Origin: JBBQXY01 sp051004815
GTDB taxonomy: Bacteria; Chloroflexota; Ktedonobacteria; Ktedonobacterales; Ktedonobacteraceae
Direction of reading: 5' to 3'
Assembly: GCA_051004815.1 (NCBI GenBank)
Contig: JBPCJY010000018.1
Location: forward strand, 11,817 to 75,816
Length of the DNA stretch: 64,000 bases
The first letter of the stretch is position 1, and the number at the start of each line of letters is the position of its first letter. The notes under the pieces are model-generated. The model ran no database searches. It was not told the DNA's origin and was given only the letters and a program-made list of their open reading frames with translations. The position numbers and the translations under genes were made by a program. Below, piece by piece: positions 8,542 to 15,614 of this stretch.

Positions 8542-9759
8542 ATGATTCGTTTAATTTGCCAGAAGTTTGCAGCTATTCCTTTCGTTGTTGCTGTGATCGT
8601 GATGGCATCGTTTTTGCTACCGAGTACCGCACAAGCAGCTAGGCTTTCACCTGTTGTGCAGCACGATAGTCATACTTCCTCGCGCACAAGTATTCTTCCG
8701 CTTGCGTCCTTTAACTTACGTGGCATTGACGGTCCGTATCATACACAAGGCAACTTAATCCTGGGGAGTGATAATTATCCTTATCTTTTCCATGGCATGG
8801 CCCGCGATGATTTAGAGTATTTTTGCAAAGGTGATGGTCATTATTCCGCGACCGAATTGGCCTATATGGGAGTAGGCAACAACTCGGCCAACCAGACCTA
8901 TTGGGGTGCAAATGTTGTGCGGCTCCCGCTCTCCGAAAATTTCTGGCTCTTTGGACATCCTTCCGATAATTGTTCAGCCAACCAATATCGAGCATTGGTA
9001 CAACAGACCGTCCAAAATCTGACCGATATGAATTTGAACGTAATTCTTGACTTAGCATGGACGAATGCAGGCGAACAGGCACTTGGTAGTGGAACACAAC
9101 TGGCGATGCCCGACGCGGATAGCGTCACCTTCTGGCAACAGGTTGCTACCATCTACTCCAGCTATCCCAATGTCCTATTTGAGCTATTCAATGAGCCACA
9201 TATTTACAATTGGACGTGTTGGGTCAGCGGTTGCCAAATCTCTGGCGATGTAGGCACTAATAAACAAAGCTACTCCTATGCTGGCGTAGGGATGCAAAAG
9301 CTGGTTGATACTGTGCGCAGTGTAGGTGCGAGTAATCTCGTACTTGTCGGTGGCCTTGACTGGGGCTACAATCTTTCCCAGCTTGCTACCTATCACCTGC
9401 GCGGGACAAATATCGTGTACGATACCCACCCCTATGACTACTCCGGGAAATTGCCTATCAATTGGGATGCGAACTTCGGCAATATCAGTAAATCCTTCCC
9501 GCTGTTCTCGGCAGAAAGCGGCGAATATGATTGTGGTACTTCTTATATGACCCAGCTCATCAACTACTTCGATGCGCATAATATTAGCTGGGTTGGCTGG
9601 GCATGGGTAGTCGCCAGTGGCAATCCGTGCGGCTATCCCCAGGTCGTTAGCAATTACAATGGTACACCCGTTGCAGGCATGGGCCAATACGAATACCAAC
9701 ACATGAAAGGGTATCTCTCGCTATTGGTCAACCAGGAAGTACCAGAGCGAAAAAAATAA
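8542..9759 (+). CDS. Secreted GH5 family glycoside hydrolase (cellulase-like)
   Basis: A 405-residue secreted enzyme. A signal peptide covers residues 1-33 (positively charged start, hydrophobic 'FVVAVIVMASFLLP', cleavage near 'AQAA'). The catalytic core is a TIM barrel of the GH5 type: the acid/base glutamate is in 'LFELFNEPHIY', the nucleophile in 'PLFSAESGEYDCG', and 'VRLPLSENFW' and 'VILDLAWT' are typical barrel strands. No carbohydrate-binding module follows. The ATG at 8542 (GGGAGA just upstream) is preferred to a TTG at 8521 because it starts the signal peptide properly. The likely substrate is beta-1,4-glucan or mannan; the sequence alone does not decide. Confidence 0.9.
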   Translation: MIRLICQKFAAIPFVVAVIVMASFLLPSTAQAARLSPVVQHDSHTSSRTSILPLASFNLRGIDGPYHTQGNLILGSDNYPYLFHGMARDDLEYFCKGDGHYSATELAYMGVGNNSANQTYWGANVVRLPLSENFWLFGHPSDNCSANQYRALVQQTVQNLTDMNLNVILDLAWTNAGEQALGSGTQLAMPDADSVTFWQQVATIYSSYPNVLFELFNEPHIYNWTCWVSGCQISGDVGTNKQSYSYAGVGMQKLVDTVRSVGASNLVLVGGLDWGYNLSQLATYHLRGTNIVYDTHPYDYSGKLPINWDANFGNISKSFPLFSAESGEYDCGTSYMTQLINYFDAHNISWVGWAWVVASGNPCGYPQVVSNYNGTPVAGMGQYEYQHMKGYLSLLVNQEVPERKK

Positions 9760-9772
9760 TCTTTCCAACGAA

Positions 9773-9818
9773 AAAAGGCTGGACTGTAATGACGTGAGCC
9801 GTCACAGTCCAGCCTTTT
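9773..9818. terminator. Bidirectional Rho-independent terminator
   Basis: A 15-bp stem (9773-9787 with 9804-9818), with an inner TGACG/CGTCA pair, is flanked by A-rich sequence on the left and TTTT on the right. It lies between the convergent ends of the GH5 gene and the redox operon and can serve both. Confidence 0.85.
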
Positions 9819-9829
9819 CGCTAGAAAAA

Positions 9830-12238
9830 TCACTCGCGGATACCGCGGGCGGGCAAAGGACGCACCAATGGACTCATCACTGGCAGATCTTTCTTGCCAC
9901 GCGGCAGGCGCTGACGTACCAGGTAATTTGGAGCTACGGCAAGATCACCTTTCTCCAGCGTCACATCCGGGCCAAAGCGGTTAAAGAAGGACAACTCGAA
10001 GTTTGGCGTGATACCCAGTGCGCCGTGCGGGCAGACCTCGACGCAGTCACCACAAAAGATACAACGGTCGAGTGCGAACGCCCAGCGTGTCAATGTGCGT
10101 TCAGCCATCATCAGCGAACCGGTGGGACAGACCTGGACACAGGCACCACAAGATACACAGTCGGTATCATGCAAGCTGACATTGAACGGCGTAGCTACAA
10201 TGGTATCAAAGCCTTTGCCAAACATGCCGTAACAGTCCGGCCCGATTACATCGTGGCAGACGCGCACGCACTGTGTACAATTGATACACTTGTTAGGATC
10301 ACGCAGAATGAAGCTATGCGACAGGTCTACATCGTAGTCATGGTAGTCGCTGGGTTCACCATCATGGAAACGGTTATCGGCCAGACCATGCTCGATACTG
10401 TACTTTTGCAGGTCACATTGACCAGCAGCAGGACAAGCGCACTGTAAACAACGAGCCGATTCACGCTGAGCCTGTTCCTTCAGGTAGCCCATCTCAATGA
10501 TCTTGAAGTTCCGCCTGCGCTCCTCGTACGGTAGCATCGGCATTTTGACCTTAGGCTCAACTGGCTTGTAAGGCACAATGTCGAAGAGATCGGGCTTGCG
10601 CTCTTCCAGTTCCAGGCGGCGGGCAACCTCTTTCATGTCCTCACCATTGAGGAAAGCATGAATGGAACGCGCACCCAGCTTGCCCTGCGCCACACACTCG
10701 ATGATGGTCTTCGCGCCCATCTGTGCATCACCACCGGCAAAGACGCCAACGCGGTCAGTCATGAAATTGTGCGGGTCCGTCTCGATGGTGCCGCGCTTGG
10801 TCCACTTCACGCCCGATTTCTCATCAAGAACGCTCTGCTCCGCCGCCTGGCCAATGGCCGGAATGACGGTATCGCAATCGATCACAAACTCAGAGCCTTT
10901 AATGGGGACGGGGCGACGGCGACCACGAGCATCCGGCTCACCGGGCTTTGTCTTCGCATATTCGACACCGGTGACTTTACCATTTTCCGTGAGAATGCGT
11001 TGCTGTGCCACGGTAGTCAGCAGGTGCGTGCCTTCGGCCTCGCCATCCTCGACTTCTTCCTGTGTCGCGCTCATGTCGGCACGAGTACGATAGTAGGTAG
11101 TATGCACCTTCGCGCCCAAACGTAGCGATGTACGAGTGCAGTCAAACGTGGTAAAGCCACCACCAATGACCACGACTTCTTTTTTATCATCAACGGGAAC
11201 AGGTAATCCTTCTACCTTTTCCCGTAAGAAGGCGATAGCGTTCACCACACCATCGGCATCGTCACCGGGAACATTCAATGGATTACTGGTCCAGCACCCG
11301 ATGGACAGGTAGACGGCATCAAAGCCCTGCGCAAAGAGATCATCAATCGTGAAGTCTCTGCCAAGTTTGACGTTGTTTTGCTGGTCTACACCAAGTTGCC
11401 AGACATGGTCGATTTCGCGATCCATCATGTCCTTCTGCAAACGATATTCGGGAATACCGTAGCGTAACATTCCACCAGCCTGTGGCTGCATATCGAATAC
11501 CTTGCAGTAGTGACCTTTAAGAGCCAAGTAGTAGGCAGCAGTTAAACCAGCCGGGCCACCACCAACGACGGCAACTTTTTTGCCGGTTGAGGGGTCTTTG
11601 AGATATGGCACGGGTGGATCGAGCAGACAGGTCTCGGCGGCATGACCATGCATACGGCAGATGGCGATCTCTTCTTCGACCAGCGTACGACGGCACGCCT
11701 TTTGACAGGGAGCAGGACAGGTAAGACCGAGAATATATGGGAAGGGCAGTACCTCTTTGACGAGGCGAGCCGCCTCTTTCATCGAGCCTTTGGCGATCAG
11801 TTCCAGGTAGCCAGGGATGTCGATATGCGTTGGACAATCGATCTGGCACGGCGGCTGACAGTAGGCATTGTGATCAGAGAGTATCATCTCCAGGTTGGTG
11901 CGACGAATGTGGAACAGTTCATCGGACTTCGAGCTTACGACCATGCCAGGAGACGCCGACGTATTGCAAGAGGGCAGAGGCCGCTCATAGCCTTCGATGT
12001 GTACCAGACACATGCGACACGCTGAAGTTGGCTCTATCTTCTCATCATTGCACAGGTTTGGGATATCTTCAATCCCATTATCAACTGCCACACTCAGGAT
12101 AGTCTGCCCTTCATAGGCCCGAACGGTTTTGCCATCCAGGGTAAAGGTGAAGCTGGGATGCCCAACGTCGTTGCGCACCAGCGGCTTTGCTGGCTCCTGC
12201 GTGTTCAGCGAAAAATTATCTCGGATTGATATTGCCAT
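9830..12238 (-). CDS. NuoG-N / GltD-like flavoprotein / polyferredoxin fusion
   Basis: An 802-residue three-part electron carrier. Residues 25-110 are a NuoG-like [2Fe-2S] domain ('NLCNDEKIEPTSACRMCLVHI'-type spacing, then 'PSCNT'). Residues about 125-560 resemble the GltD small subunit: Cys motifs 'CQPPCQIDCPTHIDIPGY' and 'CPAPCQKACRR', an FAD site 'VAVVGGGPAGLTAAYY', a second dinucleotide site 'VVVIGGGFTTFDC' and 'GVFAGGDAQMGAKTIIE'. The C-terminus has 'CINCTQCVRVC', 'CVSCGACVQVCPTGSL' and 'CIFCGDCVEVCPHGAL', so three more cluster sites. It should pass electrons between NAD(P)H, FAD and several Fe-S clusters. It is the last gene of the four-gene redox operon, 27 bases after the NuoF-like gene. 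The physiological acceptor is unknown. Confidence 0.85.
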   Translation of the reverse strand: MAISIRDNFSLNTQEPAKPLVRNDVGHPSFTFTLDGKTVRAYEGQTILSVAVDNGIEDIPNLCNDEKIEPTSACRMCLVHIEGYERPLPSCNTSASPGMVVSSKSDELFHIRRTNLEMILSDHNAYCQPPCQIDCPTHIDIPGYLELIAKGSMKEAARLVKEVLPFPYILGLTCPAPCQKACRRTLVEEEIAICRMHGHAAETCLLDPPVPYLKDPSTGKKVAVVGGGPAGLTAAYYLALKGHYCKVFDMQPQAGGMLRYGIPEYRLQKDMMDREIDHVWQLGVDQQNNVKLGRDFTIDDLFAQGFDAVYLSIGCWTSNPLNVPGDDADGVVNAIAFLREKVEGLPVPVDDKKEVVVIGGGFTTFDCTRTSLRLGAKVHTTYYRTRADMSATQEEVEDGEAEGTHLLTTVAQQRILTENGKVTGVEYAKTKPGEPDARGRRRPVPIKGSEFVIDCDTVIPAIGQAAEQSVLDEKSGVKWTKRGTIETDPHNFMTDRVGVFAGGDAQMGAKTIIECVAQGKLGARSIHAFLNGEDMKEVARRLELEERKPDLFDIVPYKPVEPKVKMPMLPYEERRRNFKIIEMGYLKEQAQRESARCLQCACPAAGQCDLQKYSIEHGLADNRFHDGEPSDYHDYDVDLSHSFILRDPNKCINCTQCVRVCHDVIGPDCYGMFGKGFDTIVATPFNVSLHDTDCVSCGACVQVCPTGSLMMAERTLTRWAFALDRCIFCGDCVEVCPHGALGITPNFELSFFNRFGPDVTLEKGDLAVAPNYLVRQRLPRGKKDLPVMSPLVRPLPARGIRE

Positions 12239-12265
12239 GTATTTCCTCTTCCGAGTGGCTAAACG

Positions 12266-13597
12266 TTACGGTAAGACATGCTTGGTGACAAAACGATGTG
12301 CTCGCACGGGCAGACACGTTCCCGTGGGACACTGTTGATCTTCAATATGTGTTTGGAAGTGCTCAGGCCAATAGCGTTTGGCCGTTTTCAGCGGGTTTGG
12401 TGCCTGCACACCAAAACCACATAATGAGCCATTGGGTACGTATCTGGCAAATTCATCCAGCACGTCTAAATCGCCTTTTTCACCAAGATCGCTGACTATT
12501 CCTTCCAGCAGACCCGCGATGCGTTTGACGCCCAAACGGCACGGCACACATTTGCCACAGGTCTCTTTCGAGAGGTAGCGACTGCGCTCCATGGCCCAGG
12601 CGACCATACAGGTATTGGTAGGAAGCAATTCAATGACGCTTGAGCCGACAATCGCGCCCGCCTCTTCTAATGGATCATAATCAAAGGGCGTGTCCAGCAG
12701 AGACGTGGGAAGCGCACCACCCTCGGCACCTCCTACGACAATCGCCCGCAGATCACTATCTGGTCGATTGTACCCGGCATGGCGCAGAATTTCGCGCAGA
12801 GTGAGACCAAAGGGTACTTCAATCACTTTCGGTTCGCTATCCGGCACGTAGTCATAGACGGTCAGCACCTTGGTGCCACCAGTGGTAGCAGTGCCAACAC
12901 TGGCAAAGGCCGCGGGACCATCGCGCACGATTACCGGCACATTCGCCAACGTCTCAACGCAGTTAATGGCGGTGGGCTTATCCCAGAGGCCGTATTGGGC
13001 GGGATAGGGCGGACGCTGCTCTGGCATACCACGACGCCCCTTGATTAAGGCTATCTGGACGGTCTCTTCGCCCCCCATGAAGCCAATATCGACGCCGATG
13101 ACGTTGATGGTGCAACTGAAGTCGGTATTTAAAATAGTGCGACCCACCAGCTCGGCTTCCAACGCTTCATTCAAGGCTGTCTGAACCGAAGCAATCCCTT
13201 CAAGATAAAGGCTACGGGTGAAGAGATAGGCTTCCGACGCGCCAGTCGCATAGGCTGCCAACACGATACCTTCAATAACCTGATGAGGGTTCCGTTCCAA
13301 TAGTGAACGAGCGGCCCACGCACGGGGATCAGCGTCGTAGGCATTGCAGATGACGTATTTGGGATGGTCATCTGTTTTCGCAACGATACGCCATTTCTCA
13401 CCAGTCAGACGGCCCGCGCCACCGCGTCCGCGCAGCTTCGCGTCGATGACCTGCTGAATGACTTGTTCAGGTGATTGCTCTTTGATCGCTTTCTCAAGCG
13501 CAGTATAACCACCATTGCGGCGATACGCGTCAAGTGAGCGTACATCTGGCTCACCGCGTCGCCGTAACACTCTATAAGAAGAATCTAACTCAGGCAT
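12266..13597 (-). CDS. NuoF-like NADH-binding FMN/Fe-S subunit
   Basis: A 443-residue homologue of complex I subunit NuoF / HoxF. A glycine-rich NADH/FMN loop 'RGRGGAGRLTGEKW' (about residues 55-68) and the [4Fe-4S] motif 'TCGKCVPCRLG' with a later Cys in 'GSLCGFG' are present, as in NADH dehydrogenases. The usual 'CNADE..PG.F.DR' segment reads 'CNAYDADPRAWAAR', so several residues near the nucleotide/FMN pocket differ. The gene overlaps the NuoI/NuoE fusion by 8 bases. Expected role: oxidise NADH (or reduce NAD) and pass electrons one at a time to Fe-S clusters. A complex I assignment is unlikely because the other subunits are missing. Confidence 0.85.
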   Translation of the reverse strand: MPELDSSYRVLRRRGEPDVRSLDAYRRNGGYTALEKAIKEQSPEQVIQQVIDAKLRGRGGAGRLTGEKWRIVAKTDDHPKYVICNAYDADPRAWAARSLLERNPHQVIEGIVLAAYATGASEAYLFTRSLYLEGIASVQTALNEALEAELVGRTILNTDFSCTINVIGVDIGFMGGEETVQIALIKGRRGMPEQRPPYPAQYGLWDKPTAINCVETLANVPVIVRDGPAAFASVGTATTGGTKVLTVYDYVPDSEPKVIEVPFGLTLREILRHAGYNRPDSDLRAIVVGGAEGGALPTSLLDTPFDYDPLEEAGAIVGSSVIELLPTNTCMVAWAMERSRYLSKETCGKCVPCRLGVKRIAGLLEGIVSDLGEKGDLDVLDEFARYVPNGSLCGFGVQAPNPLKTAKRYWPEHFQTHIEDQQCPTGTCLPVRAHRFVTKHVLP

Positions 13598-14330
13598 TGG
13601 GCTGCCTCACATGATGAATATTGCCCCACACGCCGCGCCTATCGGGAGCCAGGCCACGTTCGGGTTGATCGTCGCGCTTGATGCCTGTGACGGCGGGGGC
13701 AGGTTTGAATTTCGGACTCATCGTTGCGATACCGAAGAGATCGCTGAGATCGACACCGCGCACCTGGACAATCCGTTTAGCCGCCGGTAAGGGCAGGTAG
13801 CCGTAGATGTCCATCACTGTATCTAGCAACGCGGGGATATCACCAGCTTCCTGGGACCATGTCTCTAACAAAGCATCTACTTTGCTTAGATCCAGTGTTG
13901 GTTCCAGATAATCTTTTACCGGCATCGAAACACAAGGTGGAACAGGCTTACCGTGATACTCGACAGCATACTCACTGTAACGCGCAGAGTAGTAACCCGC
14001 TTTGGGCGTTCCAGACGCGGCAGTCAGTTTCCGCTGTGTGAACTTTTCCGCCCCTTCTCGAATATATGATTGGAACCAGGGACGTACCCTCCAGGCGTTC
14101 ATCGGTTCATATTCAATCGTGATGGCACGAGGCGGACAAGCTTTTTCACAGAGCAGGCAGGATTCGCATTTCAGATTGAAATCGGTATGCAAGCCCTCTT
14201 CAGCGATTAATTGAATCAGGCCACGGCTGCGTGCGGGCAGCTTTGGCTTCTCATAGGGATAGAGACGAGTTACCTTTGGGCGGAAGAGATGGCTAAACGT
14301 CAGGCCCATGCCTTCAAGTATCCCACGCAT
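13590..14330 (-). CDS. NuoI-like ferredoxin fused to the N-terminal part of NuoE
   Basis: A 246-residue hybrid. Residues 1-95 resemble NuoI ('GMGLTFSHLFRPKVTRLYPYE'-like start, 'CESCLLCEKACPPRAITIEY'), but only one [4Fe-4S] motif is seen where NuoI has two. Residues about 145-215 match the helical N-terminal part of NuoE/HoxE ('IPALLDTVMDIYGYLPLPAA', 'VDLSDLFGIATMSPKF'). The [2Fe-2S] thioredoxin-like domain that normally follows is absent: the protein ends about 35 residues later without the cysteines. It lies 3 bases after the NuoB-like gene and overlaps the NuoF-like gene, so it is a structural part of the same complex, perhaps joining NuoB to NuoF. Confidence 0.75.
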   Translation of the reverse strand: MRGILEGMGLTFSHLFRPKVTRLYPYEKPKLPARSRGLIQLIAEEGLHTDFNLKCESCLLCEKACPPRAITIEYEPMNAWRVRPWFQSYIREGAEKFTQRKLTAASGTPKAGYYSARYSEYAVEYHGKPVPPCVSMPVKDYLEPTLDLSKVDALLETWSQEAGDIPALLDTVMDIYGYLPLPAAKRIVQVRGVDLSDLFGIATMSPKFKPAPAVTGIKRDDQPERGLAPDRRGVWGNIHHVRQPNA

Positions 14331-14333
14331 ACA

Positions 14334-14936
14334 CTACACCTCAATTTCCTTTTCACCGCGCACTTTAAGGCCCTGCTTGGCGATCTTCTCACGTAATTTA
14401 AGGATACCCTCAATGAGTGCCTCGGGTCGGGGAGGACAACCTGGGACGTAGATATCTACTGGCACAATGGTATCAACGCCCTGAACAGTGTAGTAACTAT
14501 CGTAGAACTCACCGCCAGAGTTCGCGCATTGGCCCATGCTCAAAACCCACTTCGGGTCTGGCATCTGCTCCCAGAGGAGACGTAGCCGTGGCCCCATCTT
14601 CACTGAGACCGTCCCCGCGACAATCATCATGTCAGCCTGACGCGGACTGGAGCGGAAGACCTCCGAACCAAAGCGCGAAAGGTCATAGTGTGCCTGCGCA
14701 CTTGCCATCATCTCAATGGCGCAGCAAGCCAGTCCATAGCCCAGTGGCCACACCGACTTTGATCGGGCCCAATTCTGCGCCCATTGCAGCATATCGGCAA
14801 AGCTCGTAATCGCGACCGGTAATTCTTGATCCCCTGGTGTGTATTCTTGAGGACCAGAGGCCATAGAAATTGGCACTGGCTTACGTCGAACACCAGGAAC
14901 CGACGTTTTCCCATTTCCTGAATTCTCGCTACTCAT
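14334..14936 (-). CDS. NuoB-like [4Fe-4S] subunit (PSST type)
   Basis: A 200-residue homologue of the complex I subunit that holds cluster N2, and of the small subunit of NiFe hydrogenases. The paired cysteines in 'GYGLACCAIEMMASA', the Cys in 'MGQCANSGGEFYDSYY' and the Cys in 'VYVPGCPPRPEAL'-like 'IYVPGCPPRPEAL' are all present, so the cluster should form. The N-terminal 50 residues are a polar extension. No NuoA, C, D, H or other membrane subunit, and no hydrogenase large subunit, is found next to it. It is the first gene of the redox operon; upstream is an inverted repeat at 15038-15070. Confidence 0.88.
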   Translation of the reverse strand: MSSENSGNGKTSVPGVRRKPVPISMASGPQEYTPGDQELPVAITSFADMLQWAQNWARSKSVWPLGYGLACCAIEMMASAQAHYDLSRFGSEVFRSSPRQADMMIVAGTVSVKMGPRLRLLWEQMPDPKWVLSMGQCANSGGEFYDSYYTVQGVDTIVPVDIYVPGCPPRPEALIEGILKLREKIAKQGLKVRGEKEIEV

Positions 14937-15037
14937 AATAGGTAACTCCTATGCAAAGGTCTAGCAGCACCTGTTGCTCGGCTAGTAATTTGCAGAATAA
15001 CTGGATCATTCCCCATCTCGCCCCTGGCGAGATAGCA

Positions 15038-15070
15038 GCTATAATAAGGTAGTGCTGGCATTATTATAGC
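15038..15070. promoter_or_regulatory. Inverted repeat with outward TATAAT-like boxes upstream of nuoB
   Basis: GCTATAATAA (15038-15047) is the exact reverse complement of 15061-15070, with 13 bases between. Each arm holds a TATAAT-like box, one per strand. A second 8-bp hairpin (15015-15022 with 15026-15033) lies between it and nuoB. It may contain the operon promoter or an operator; no good -35 box was found. Confidence 0.35.
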
Positions 15071-15222
15071 ACGTTTTGCCTATACACGCTAGAAACAACG
15101 CTACCTTACTCTGCATCCTTGCGGGGGATTTTGGAAGGAAAATGTGGCCTGTGCGAAGCATGATAATTTGCACCAAAGTACGAAATAGTGCATACTACTT
15201 TTCCAAATGGTGGGGACAGTGA

Positions 15223-15453
15223 TTAAGCGGCTGAATACGGTAGAGCAATAGCAGTATATTCGGCCATCGTTTGAGGTACCGGAATAGGCTCTTGATCCTC
15301 GACCATCCCACGCAAGTGCAAAGTGATCGCCTCATGCATATTCCTTTGAACTTCCTCGTATGTCGCTCCAGTAGTGATGCAGCCAGGAAGATCAGGAACA
15401 TAGGCACTATAGTTGTGTTCACCCTTTTCAATGATGATCAGATAGCGGTACAT
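15223..15453 (-). CDS. HicB-like antitoxin, orphan
   Basis: A 76-residue protein of the HicB fold: 'YRYLIIIEKGEHNYSAYVPD' is followed by 'LPGCITTGATYEEVQRN' and 'MHEAITLHL', the standard pattern of the HicB RNase-H-like domain. ATG 15453 was chosen; AAAGG stands about 10 bases upstream, while the TTG at 15459 is too close to it. There is no DNA-binding extension, and no HicA toxin gene is seen within 200 bases on either side. It may be a stand-alone HicB-like regulator or the remnant of a pair. Confidence 0.8.
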   Translation of the reverse strand: MYRYLIIIEKGEHNYSAYVPDLPGCITTGATYEEVQRNMHEAITLHLRGMVEDQEPIPVPQTMAEYTAIALPYSAA

Positions 15454-15614
15454 ATTCAATCTGCCTTTGTTTTACTGCCCTATCCCAATATTTGGTGAGA
15501 TAATTTTACCATAGGTAATTGCTCCTTTACAACTCAATAGACATAGAAGCCAGGACTACCTTGGTGTGTAAGAATTCACTGTAGCTGCCTCACAAAATCT
15601 AACAGGACTGATCG

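Noticed and set aside
9794..10447. 217-residue frame opposite the GltD-like gene
   Set aside because: It is antisense to well-conserved ferredoxin motifs and has no family features.
15460..15614. Possible hicA toxin next to hicB
   Set aside because: No frame with the HicA dsRBD-like pattern was found on either side of the hicB-like gene.
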